From an uncultured Caulobacterales bacterium (lineage in GTDB: Bacteria; Pseudomonadota; Alphaproteobacteria; Caulobacterales; Caulobacteraceae): a stretch of 5,434 nucleotides of DNA. The stretch lies in NCBI GenBank assembly GCA_903903715.1, contig CAIUZX010000451.1, forward strand, positions 1 through 5,434, read 5' to 3'. Below, one piece after another: positions 1 to 5,434 of the stretch (its first letter is position 1; each line of letters begins with the position of its first letter). Both the position numbers and the translations under genes were made by a program. The notes below the pieces were generated by a model. That model did no database searches, was not told the DNA's origin, and saw only the letters and a list, made by a program, of their open reading frames with translations.

Positions 1-110
1 GCGGCGCTCTCGTTCCAGTAGGGCGCCGTCCCCACGCTGTGCCAGGTCAGGCCCAGCGCCTCGACCTTGCCCTGCCAGTCGCGCCGCGGCGATAGCGCTT
101 CACGCTGCAA
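1..110 (-). CDS. Glutathionylspermidine synthase-like ATP-grasp protein (YgiC/YjfC type), N-terminal fragment
   Basis: Only the first 36 codons are present; the gene continues past the left edge. Reading from a TTG at 110-108 gives a peptide starting MQREALSPRRDW, followed by a segment with LGLTWH and, near residues 29-34, APYWNE. From memory, E. coli YgiC starts MERVSITERPDW and then has FNFHTM and EPYWCEDA. The two align without a gap from the first residue, which fixes both family and start codon. Family members carry a C-terminal ATP-grasp domain that makes an amide bond; in bifunctional GspS this joins glutathione and spermidine, whereas the substrate of stand-alone YgiC/YjfC-type proteins is not established to my knowledge. 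The start lies 3 bases after the lipoprotein stop in the same frame, and the ribosome binding site sits inside the end of that gene, so the two are probably translationally coupled. The catalytic region is outside the window. Confidence 0.85.
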   Translation of the reverse strand, partial: MQREALSPRRDWQGKVEALGLTWHSVGTAPYWNESA

Positions 111-113
111 GGA

Positions 114-485
114 TCACTCTCCCCCCGCACCGCCGCCGTGGACGCCCGTCGCGCCTTCCCCCGTGCCGCCAAAGCCGCCTCGGGCCACGCCGCCTTCAGG
201 GGCCGCAAGCACCCGCGCGCCAGCCGCGCTCGGCTGTGAGGCGGCGCCTCTCGCCACGCCGCCCATGGGAGGGACGACGAAGCCGCCGGGAATGTAGGCA
301 AAGTGCGCATGCGGCTGGTCGGCTCGCCAGTTCTGGCACTGCGCGTCGCCGACCCGGCGGTTCTGGTCGTCCACGCACACGCGCCAGTCGCCCGTCGCCC
401 CGCTCTGTCCGCCGTCGTCGCAGGCGGACAGCGCCCCGGTGGCCAGGCCCAGCAGAAACACCAGGGCGGATCTGTCGATCTTCAT
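114..485 (-). CDS. Small glycine-rich lipoprotein with RGGFG motif (compact YgiB/DUF1190-like)
   Basis: This is a 123-residue exported lipoprotein. Residues 1-21 form a signal peptide (Lys2, Arg5, then a hydrophobic core) ending in the lipobox LSAC, with Cys22 the lipidated residue. The mature part starts with Asp23-Asp24; in E. coli Asp at +2 retains lipoproteins in the inner membrane. Residues 34-53 hold two cysteines (Cys37, Cys50; GDAQCQNW around the second) that could form a disulfide. The remainder is low-complexity and Gly/Ala/Pro rich, with PGGFVVPPMGG at 66-76, the six-residue unit GGVARG at 75-80 and again at 98-103, and RGGFG at 102-106. E. coli YgiB, as I recall it, has a similar C-x-GEGQCQQ segment and a C-terminal TRGGFGES, and precedes ygiC. 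The same gene order here supports a short relative, although YgiB is much longer (over 200 residues). The molecular role is unknown. Start chosen from the SD and the signal peptide. Confidence 0.85.
   Translation of the reverse strand: MKIDRSALVFLLGLATGALSACDDGGQSGATGDWRVCVDDQNRRVGDAQCQNWRADQPHAHFAYIPGGFVVPPMGGVARGAASQPSAAGARVLAAPEGGVARGGFGGTGEGATGVHGGGAGGE
119..122 (-). promoter_or_regulatory. Ribosome binding site for the ATP-grasp gene
   Basis: The minus strand reads GGGGGGAGAG at 126-117, with a GGAG core 8 bases before the TTG at 110. It overlaps the last Gly-Gly-Glu codons of the lipoprotein. This spacing supports the TTG start and suggests the second gene is translated from the same mRNA as the first. 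Confidence 0.65.
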
Positions 486-489
486 GACG

Positions 490-495
490 CCTCCC
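490..495 (-). promoter_or_regulatory. Ribosome binding site for the lipoprotein gene
   Basis: The minus strand reads GGGAGG at 495-490, 4 bases before the ATG at 485. It lies in the 28-base gap after the M16 stop. The gap has no room for a terminator and shows no promoter-like sequence, so this gene is probably co-transcribed with the peptidase. Confidence 0.65.
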
Positions 496-513
496 GCGTC
501 CGCTCCGCCCCTA

Positions 514-3261
514 TCACGTCACCGGTTTGCCGTCGGCGTCCACGACCTTGACGGCGACGCCGGTGGCCCGAAGACCCTCCTCGATCTTGGCGCGGTCGCC
601 GACGACCACCCAGGTGAGGCTCGCGGGCTTGATCACGACCTTCGCCGCGCGGGCGATGTCGGCCGTCGTCAGGGCGGAGATGCGCTGGGCGTAGGTGTCG
701 TAATAGCTGTCCGGCAGGCCATACACGGCGATGTCGGCGATGGTTCCGGCCACCGCGGCGCCGGTCTCCCACCGCCCGGGCAGGGAGAGGGTCAGGTTGT
801 TCTTGGCGAGGGCGAGGTCCGCCTCGGCCACCGGGCGCTCCTTCAGGATCTCACTCAGCTCCCGCCGCATCTCGAGGAAGGACTCCTTCGTCTTGTCCGT
901 CTGCACGGGGGCGTAAGCGGTGAAGAGGCCGGGGCCCTTGGTCTCACGGATGAAGCTGCGCGCGCCGTAGGACCAGTGCTTGTCCTCCCGCAGGTTCATG
1001 TTGAGGCGCGAGGTGAAGGCTCCGCCCAGCACGGTGTTCATCGCGTCGATCGCCAGATCGTCGGGGTTGAGGCGCGGCGGCGCAAGGCCTGCGGCTGTGA
1101 TCACCGTCTGCGATGCGCCGGGCTTGTCGACGAGGTAGATGACCGAGCCCTCCGCCGGGGCCGCCGGGCCGATGGCCTTGGTCGGCCTCGCAGCGGGTTT
1201 CCAGCCGCCGAAGCGGGCCTCCAGCTTGGGCAGCAGGGCGGACATGGCGGTGTCGCCGACCACGACGAGGGTCGCGCCGTTCGGGTGGAACCAGGTCTGG
1301 TGATAGCGGACGAGGTCCTCGCGGGTCAGCGCCGCCACCGTCGCCTCGGTCGACAACACGCCATAGGCGTGGCCGGAACCGTAGACGAGGCTGGGCCCGA
1401 GGCGCAGGGCCTCCGACACCGGGTTCTGCTTGGCCTGGGCGATGGCGGCGATGCGCAACTTCTTCTCGCGCTCCACATCGCTGTCGCGGAAGCCAGGATG
1501 CAAGACGGCGTCGGCGAACAGGTCGAGCGACGCATCGAGCCGTGTCGCCAGGGCGCTCATCTCGACCGTGGTGTTGTCGCTCCCCGCCCGGGCGGCGAAG
1601 CCGGCGCCCTGATCGAGCAGCTTGTCGCTGAACTGGAGGGCGTCGAGGGTGGTGGTGCCGTTGCTGAGCAGGGTCGCCGTCAGCCCGGCGGCGCCGGGCT
1701 TGGCGAACTGGTCGGAGGCCGAGCCCGCGTCGAGCAGGAGGTCAAGCTGGACCAGCGGCAGGTCGTGCCGCTCCGCCAGGACCACCTTCAGCCCGTTGGA
1801 CAGGGTCGCGCGCTGGAACTTGACGAAGCCCGGCGCCTTCATCGCCCCCGGCGTCGGCGCAGCGGTGCGGTCAAGACCGGTCGCGCTGGCGGCGAAGCTG
1901 GGGAAAGGGGTGATGTGCAGCACAAAGGCGCCGTCGCTCAGCCATCGCCGACCGGCGTCGACGAGATCCGCCACCGTCGCGCTGCGCGTCCGATCCACCT
2001 CCATCTTCCAGGCGTCCGGGGAGTCGAGATAGGTCTGCGAGGCGGCCAGGGTGTCGGACTTGCCGCCGAAGCCGCCTACCCGCTCGATCCCGCGCAGGAA
2101 CAGGCCGATGCTGCGGGTCTTCACCCGCTCCACTTCTTCAGGCGTCGGCCCGTCGGCGAGCAGACGCGCCAGCTCCTCGTTGAAGGCCTTTTCGATCCGC
2201 GAAGGATCGACGCCAGGCTTGGCGGTGATGACGACCTCGAACAGGCCGGCGAGCTCCCGCGTATCGACGCCCGAGCTCACGCTCGTGGCGATCTGGTCCT
2301 GATAGACGAGGCGCTTGTAGAGGCGGGAGTCCCGCCCGGCGTCGAGGACGTCGGACAACAGCCCGAGATACGCGGCGTCCGCCGTGCCTTCGCCCGGCGT
2401 GTTCCAGATCTTGTAGAAGCGGGCCTGAGGCGCCCGGTCCTGGGCGACGGCGCGCTGCTCCCCCGTGCGCTTGGCGATCCACGCCTTCTGACGCGCGACC
2501 GGCGGCCCTGGGGGGATGTCGCCGAAGAAGCGCTCCACCTTCGCCTTGGCCTCCGCAGGCGTGATGTCCCCCGCCAGCACCAGGGTGGCGTTGGAGGGGC
2601 CGTAGAACTTGCCGAACCAGTCCTTCACGTCCGCCACGCTCGCCGCGTCGAGGTCGGCCATCTCGCCGATCACCGTGTGGCTGTAAGGGTGCGAGGCGGG
2701 CCAGACGGACTGGGTGATGATGTCCTCGGAGATACGATAGGGCTGATTGTCGCCCTGGCGCTTCTCGTTCTGCACCACGCCGCGCTGTGTGGTCAGCAGC
2801 TTCTCGTCGAACCCGTCGAGCAGGTGTCCCATGCGCTGGGACTCCATGTAGAGGGTCATGTCGAGGGCGGCGGTCGGCACGTTCTCGAAGAAGTTGGTAC
2901 GGTCGTAATAGGTGGTGCCGTTGAGGTCGGTGGCGCCCACGGCCTCCATCTTCTCGAACCAGCCCTTCTGGTTGCCGTTCTTGCCGCCGAACATCAGGTG
3001 CTCGAACAGGTGGGCGAAGCCGGTGCGTCCCTTCGGCTCGTTCTTCGAGCCCACATGATACCAGAGGTTCACCGCCACGATCGGCGCCTTGTGATCCTCA
3101 TGCACGATCAGGGTCAGGCCGTTCTTCAGCACAAAGCGCGTGTTGGCGATGTCCACGGCCGGCAGGGTCGCCGCGCTGGACGGGATCGCTGCGACGGACA
3201 CCGCGGGCAGGCCGAGCATGAGGGCCGACACGGCCGCAGCCGTTGCGAAAAGCAGCTTCAT
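514..3261 (-). CDS. Secreted M16 family zinc metallopeptidase (pitrilysin/PqqL-like, tandem halves)
   Basis: This 915-residue protein has a Sec signal peptide at about residues 1-24 (MKLLFATAAAVSALMLG, cleavage near VAA), so it should act in the periplasm. The N-terminal half (about 40-450) has the inverted zinc motif HLFEH (His84, Glu87 catalytic, His88) inside GRTGFAHLFEHLMFGG; Glu166 in QNEKRQG is the likely third zinc ligand, 77 residues on. The C-terminal half (about 480-910) repeats the fold (LSNGLKVVLAERHDLPLVQ), but GAAGLTATLL at 523-532 replaces the zinc motif, so it is non-catalytic. Arg758 and Tyr765 in LREDKHWSYG match the Arg/Tyr pair of M16 C-terminal halves. Length is close to E. 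coli PqqL (about 930). Both halves are intact, with no frameshift. AGGAG lies 7 bases before the ATG. The substrate is not predictable; M16 enzymes usually cut unfolded peptides or short proteins. The lipoprotein gene follows after 28 bases. Confidence 0.96.
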   Translation of the reverse strand: MKLLFATAAAVSALMLGLPAVSVAAIPSSAATLPAVDIANTRFVLKNGLTLIVHEDHKAPIVAVNLWYHVGSKNEPKGRTGFAHLFEHLMFGGKNGNQKGWFEKMEAVGATDLNGTTYYDRTNFFENVPTAALDMTLYMESQRMGHLLDGFDEKLLTTQRGVVQNEKRQGDNQPYRISEDIITQSVWPASHPYSHTVIGEMADLDAASVADVKDWFGKFYGPSNATLVLAGDITPAEAKAKVERFFGDIPPGPPVARQKAWIAKRTGEQRAVAQDRAPQARFYKIWNTPGEGTADAAYLGLLSDVLDAGRDSRLYKRLVYQDQIATSVSSGVDTRELAGLFEVVITAKPGVDPSRIEKAFNEELARLLADGPTPEEVERVKTRSIGLFLRGIERVGGFGGKSDTLAASQTYLDSPDAWKMEVDRTRSATVADLVDAGRRWLSDGAFVLHITPFPSFAASATGLDRTAAPTPGAMKAPGFVKFQRATLSNGLKVVLAERHDLPLVQLDLLLDAGSASDQFAKPGAAGLTATLLSNGTTTLDALQFSDKLLDQGAGFAARAGSDNTTVEMSALATRLDASLDLFADAVLHPGFRDSDVEREKKLRIAAIAQAKQNPVSEALRLGPSLVYGSGHAYGVLSTEATVAALTREDLVRYHQTWFHPNGATLVVVGDTAMSALLPKLEARFGGWKPAARPTKAIGPAAPAEGSVIYLVDKPGASQTVITAAGLAPPRLNPDDLAIDAMNTVLGGAFTSRLNMNLREDKHWSYGARSFIRETKGPGLFTAYAPVQTDKTKESFLEMRRELSEILKERPVAEADLALAKNNLTLSLPGRWETGAAVAGTIADIAVYGLPDSYYDTYAQRISALTTADIARAAKVVIKPASLTWVVVGDRAKIEEGLRATGVAVKVVDADGKPVT

Positions 3262-3268
3262 CCGACAA

Positions 3269-3273
3269 CTCCT
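3269..3273 (-). promoter_or_regulatory. Ribosome binding site for the M16 peptidase
   Basis: The minus strand reads AGGAG at 3273-3269, 7 bases before the ATG at 3261. This near-ideal site fixes the start ahead of a complete signal peptide. Confidence 0.75.
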
Positions 3274-3307
3274 GACAGGCGGCGATACGCGCCGACCTCG
3301 ATGTAAA

Positions 3308-3321
3308 CGCCTGCGCAGGCG
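3308..3321. repeat. Perfect 14-bp palindrome in the M16 leader
   Basis: CGCCTGCGCAGGCG reads the same on both strands. It lies 47 bases upstream of the M16 start, downstream of the candidate promoter. With no loop bases it suits a dimeric repressor site better than an RNA hairpin, but no known operator is recognised and chance in GC-rich DNA is possible. Confidence 0.4.
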
Positions 3322-3345
3322 ACACCCTTGCGCAACCCAGCCGTT

Positions 3346-3374
3346 AATATCGGTTAACCCCTTCGCGACCGCAA
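3346..3374 (-). promoter_or_regulatory. Candidate sigma-70-type promoter for the M16-lipoprotein-ATP-grasp unit
   Basis: On the minus strand, TTGCGG (3374-3369) and GATATT (3351-3346) are separated by 17 bases, each matching four of six positions of the -35 and -10 consensus. Transcription would begin near 3339, giving a leader of about 78 bases. The stretch around 3344-3357 is the most AT-rich part of an otherwise GC-rich gap. It also carries TTAA-N6-TTAA, one base short of the CtrA consensus spacing (N7). This is inferred from sequence only. Confidence 0.35.
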
Positions 3375-3391
3375 CCCTCGGGCGGGTCTGA

Positions 3392-3407
3392 CAAGCGTCG
3401 ACGTTTG
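3392..3407. repeat. Imperfect 16-bp palindrome after the permease stop
   Basis: CAAGCGTCGACGTTTG pairs at seven of eight positions around a GTCGAC centre, starting 2 bases after the permease stop codon. It has no loop and no following U-tract, so it is not a convincing intrinsic terminator. It may be a protein binding site or chance. Confidence 0.3.
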
Positions 3408-3408
3408 C

Positions 3409-4821
3409 TCAACCCGCGACGGCCGCGTCGATCTCCTCGGGCCCGACCATCGTCCAGCGCTCGGGCCTGCGCATCAGGACGAAACGGTAATAAGCGTACG
3501 CCAGCAGGTACACGCAGACGTAGATGATCAGCGACTTTCGCCCGGACTCCGCGTCGCTCCACAGGGCGATGAGTTCGCCGACGAAGATCAGGACGCCGAG
3601 ACCGGGAAAGAGCGGAAACCAGGGGGTCCTGTAGGTTCCAAGACCGGTCTTGCCGCGCCGGCGGCCGATGAAGACCCCCATGGCGTAGAAGGCGGTCAAG
3701 AGGGTCGTGCCGCCGGAGAGCAGGAGGAGCTTGAAGGACAGCGGCAGGAAGGTCGCCAGCGCCGTCGCCGAGCCGATCAGCAGGATCGCCACCCAGGGCG
3801 CGTCGGTCGCGGGGAGGACCTGCATCAGCGCCCCGTTCACCACCGGTGCGAACAGCTTGGTGCGCCCCATGCTGAAGACATTGCGGCCGATGCCGACAAA
3901 GCCCGCCAGACAGGCGTTGAAGATGGCCACCGCGATCGACAGGGATACGAATTTCAGCACGGTCTGCGAGACGTACTGGCCAAGAAAGATCTGGAACGGA
4001 TCGCCCGGGCCTAGCACCGTCTTCAGGTCCTTCGCGCCCACGATCAGCCCGAGGATGGGCGCCGTCTCGAGGAATGCGGTCAACAGGAAGGCGATCAGGA
4101 TGATCCGGCCGATGGTCTGTGGCCGCTTCGTGTCCTCGCTGAACAGCAACGCCTGCGAGGCGCCGCCGAGGGTCCAGGACGCGTTGTTGACGGCCAGGGC
4201 GACCACGCCGACGCCGGCGGCGAGCCACGCCCCGCTCTCGACCCTTTGCGGCTGCGCCACCAGACGGAAGGAGTCCGGGTGAGCATGGGCGCCGCCGACG
4301 CCGGCGACCAGCAGGAGGGCGGCGAACTCGATCAGCAGGAAGACGCCGGTGATGTACTCGTTCGTGCGGATGTTCAGCATGGCCAGCGTCGTCACCACAG
4401 CGATGGTCGCGAAGGTCATGGTGGCGTCGTCGACGCTGAGGCCCAGCGGATGCAGGTAGGTCGCGATCCCGGCGGCGGAAATGTTCAGGAACAGCGGGAT
4501 GCCGATAATGCCGGCGAGGTAGCAGGTCGCGCCCGCCCAGTCGCCCAGGGCGTGGCCGATGGCGGCGTAGTCATAGCCCGCCGTCGGGTAGGCGGCGCCC
4601 AGCTCGGCGATCAGGCCGGTCTGGCAGTAACAGACCAGCGCGCCGATCAGAAAGGCGATCACGACCCCGGTCCCCGCCTGCTGCAGGATCGAGGCGCCGC
4701 TGACGAAGATCGACACCCCCGGCGACAGCACCGAAAGCGTCAGGACGATCACCCCGAAGCCCGACAGGGACCGCTTGAACGTGTGTGCTGCGGGCGCCGC
4801 TACCGGGTCTTCGATATTCAT
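3409..4821 (-). CDS. APC family amino acid permease
   Basis: This 470-residue inner-membrane protein probably imports or exchanges an amino acid or amine (APC superfamily, COG0531-like). About 12 hydrophobic segments are visible, near residues 21-45, 50-72, 95-120, 133-150, 155-176, 198-217, 238-262, 285-312, 341-360, 363-386, 402-422 and 430-450. Family marks are the unwound TM1 region LSPGVSIFVSGA (32-43), ELGAAYPTAGYDY after TM2 (73-85, typically AGG rather than AGY) and WTLGGASQALLFSEDTKRP in TM6 and the following loop (216-234). The short polar N-terminus and C-terminal tail (about 451-470) are probably cytoplasmic. Length fits a complete transporter. The specific substrate cannot be read from the sequence. 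The start is the only in-frame ATG before the first TM segment, since a TGA lies six codons upstream, but it has no clear SD. The 147-base gap to the M16 gene and a separate candidate promoter there suggest independent control. Confidence 0.93.
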   Translation of the reverse strand: MNIEDPVAAPAAHTFKRSLSGFGVIVLTLSVLSPGVSIFVSGASILQQAGTGVVIAFLIGALVCYCQTGLIAELGAAYPTAGYDYAAIGHALGDWAGATCYLAGIIGIPLFLNISAAGIATYLHPLGLSVDDATMTFATIAVVTTLAMLNIRTNEYITGVFLLIEFAALLLVAGVGGAHAHPDSFRLVAQPQRVESGAWLAAGVGVVALAVNNASWTLGGASQALLFSEDTKRPQTIGRIILIAFLLTAFLETAPILGLIVGAKDLKTVLGPGDPFQIFLGQYVSQTVLKFVSLSIAVAIFNACLAGFVGIGRNVFSMGRTKLFAPVVNGALMQVLPATDAPWVAILLIGSATALATFLPLSFKLLLLSGGTTLLTAFYAMGVFIGRRRGKTGLGTYRTPWFPLFPGLGVLIFVGELIALWSDAESGRKSLIIYVCVYLLAYAYYRFVLMRRPERWTMVGPEEIDAAVAG

Positions 4822-4951
4822 GCTCAGGCGTGTCCATCAGATCCGGCTTGACCCTGATCCTCCCGACGACCGTGAAATGAGTCAACCGGAAGGCGCCTTT
4901 TATTGACGACGACTGGACACCTCGCCGGTCTTGATGTGTCAATGGGCGGCG
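4822..4951. promoter_or_regulatory. Divergent intergenic region with clustered TTGAC pentamers
   Basis: This 130-base gap must hold the promoters of the permease (minus) and the DUF1801 gene (plus). TTGAC occurs four times in alternating orientation: plus at 4848-4852, minus at 4885-4881, plus at 4903-4907 and minus at 4942-4938 (there as TTGACA). These resemble -35 hexamers, but I find no good -10 at normal spacing for any of them. The gap also has a perfect 10-bp palindrome AAGGCGCCTT (4890-4899), TTGA-N4-TCAA at 4931-4942, and one GANTC site (GAGTC, 4879-4883). No transcription start can be assigned. Confidence 0.4.
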
Positions 4952-5389
4952 ATGACTTCGAAAGCGTCGGACAACAAGACAAAGCCCACCGAGATCACGG
5001 TGGAGGCCTTCCTCGCGGGCGTCAGCCCGGAGCGAGCGGCGGAGGCGCGGGCGCTCTGCGCGCTGATGGAACGGGCGTCGGGCGAGACCGCGACGATGTG
5101 GGGCCCCTCGATCATCGGCTTTGGAACCCACCACTACCGCTATGAGAGCGGCCGCGAGGGGTCGACCCCGGCTGTCGGCTTCTCGCCGCGCAAGCCCGCC
5201 ATCGTCTTCTACGGCCTCGCGGGGTCGGTGGACGGGGACGAAGGGCTCGCCAGGCTCGGCAAGGTCACCACCGGCAAGGGCTGCATCTATCTGAAGCGCC
5301 TCAGTGACGCGAACCTTGCCGGACTTGAGGACCTGATCGCCCGCGCGGTCGTCCACCGCCGCGAGACGTCGGTGACGCCGTCGGAATAG
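4952..5389 (+). CDS. DUF1801 domain protein (YdhG-like)
   Basis: This is a soluble protein of 145 residues with no signal peptide or membrane segment, so probably cytoplasmic. The whole length matches the DUF1801/YdhG-like family: an N-terminal NKTKPTEITVEAFLAGV (8-24), a helix around ARALCALMERASG (32-44), the signature MWGPSIIGFGTHHYRYESGR (49-68), GFSPRKPAIVFY (76-87), and a C-terminal LGKVTTGKGCIYLKRL, then a closing helix ending in RAVVHRR. The fold is small and frataxin-like; a Bacillus relative has been linked to iron handling, but the role of this subgroup is not established. The ATG at 4952 was chosen because family members begin just before the NKTKPT segment. An in-frame ATG at 4934 and a TTG at 4931 would add six or seven residues, and no start has a strong SD. 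It is divergent from the permease, and 45 bases of unassigned sequence follow it. Confidence 0.9.
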   Translation: MTSKASDNKTKPTEITVEAFLAGVSPERAAEARALCALMERASGETATMWGPSIIGFGTHHYRYESGREGSTPAVGFSPRKPAIVFYGLAGSVDGDEGLARLGKVTTGKGCIYLKRLSDANLAGLEDLIARAVVHRRETSVTPSE

Positions 5390-5434
5390 GCGTCCAAGTC
5401 ACGCTCAGGCAAAAGCCAATTCTGAACTTTGTCA
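5390..5434. other. Unassigned right-hand end
   Basis: These 45 bases follow the DUF1801 stop and have a lower G+C content than the rest of the window. A short GGC-AAAA-GCC inverted repeat is visible, but a three-base stem without a U-tract does not make a terminator. No gene can be supported. Confidence 0.5.

Noticed and set aside
523..1750. A second set of M16 zinc ligands in the C-terminal half of the peptidase
   Set aside because: The equivalent position reads GAAGLTATLL with no HxxEH, the normal inactive second half of fused M16 enzymes and not damage.
439..3306. A 955-codon open frame on the plus strand, antisense to nearly the whole M16 gene
   Set aside because: Very rich in Gly, Arg, Val, Leu, His and Ala, with no recognisable domain, as expected when a GC-rich gene with strong third-position bias is read on the opposite strand. 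The M16 frame has a signal peptide, zinc motif and SD, so it is the real gene.
3378..3408. Possible terminator after the permease
   Set aside because: The minus strand can pair ACCC with GGGT around a six-base loop, but the stem is only four strong pairs with no U-tract. The nearby 16-bp palindrome has no loop.
3344..4228. A 294-codon minus-strand open frame overlapping the permease
   Set aside because: Arginine-rich low-complexity translation in another frame of the permease, which has clear TM segments and APC motifs.
4246..4851. A 201-codon plus-strand open frame antisense to the permease N-terminal half
   Set aside because: Composition is that of an antisense shadow (Gly, Arg, Asp, Gln, Val), with no motif and no SD.
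4931..4951. Upstream TTG/ATG starts for the DUF1801 gene
   Set aside because: They add six or seven atypical residues (MMCQWAA), lack an SD and lie inside the TTGA-N4-TCAA repeat. Kept only as alternatives.
4571..5356. A 261-codon minus-strand open frame across the divergent region and the DUF1801 gene
   Set aside because: It runs antisense to a recognisable DUF1801 protein and out of frame through the permease N-terminus; no domain or SD.
5408..5418. GGC-AAAA-GCC as a terminator for the DUF1801 gene
   Set aside because: A three-base stem is too weak and no run of T follows on the plus strand.

Overview
This 5.4 kb window is chromosomal DNA of very high G+C content. It most resembles an alphaproteobacterium, with Caulobacterales (Caulobacter, Brevundimonas or Phenylobacterium type) as the best guess. 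The reasons are strong G/C bias at third codon positions, the style of the M16 peptidase and DUF1801 proteins, and tight gene packing. Genus cannot be settled from the sequence alone.

Layout, right to left on the minus strand: a 12-TM APC-family amino acid permease (4821 to 3409); a 147-bp gap holding a candidate promoter and two palindromes; a 915-residue secreted M16 zinc metallopeptidase with tandem active and inactive halves (3261 to 514); a 123-residue lipoprotein (485 to 114); and, after 3 bases, the first 36 codons of a glutathionylspermidine-synthase-like ATP-grasp gene that leaves the window at base 1. The last gene is easily missed: it has a TTG start and only 110 bases are present. 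Its N-terminus aligns without gaps to E. coli YgiC as I recall it. On the plus strand, divergent from the permease, is a DUF1801 (YdhG-like) protein ending at 5389.

The M16, lipoprotein and ATP-grasp genes are closely spaced (28 and 3 bases), each has a good Shine-Dalgarno sequence, and they probably form one transcription unit. The lipoprotein has an RGGFG motif and a paired-cysteine segment recalling E. coli YgiB (DUF1190), the partner gene of ygiC. The left end therefore looks like a compact version of the ygiBC pair, an envelope lipoprotein plus ATP-grasp amide ligase of poorly understood function, here behind a periplasmic peptidase. This is the most interesting part of the window. The permease and DUF1801 genes look ordinary and show no clear functional link to it.

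I see no tRNA, rRNA, CRISPR array, insertion sequence or convincing intrinsic terminator. Apart from about 147, 130 and 45 bases of intergenic sequence, the window is coding.
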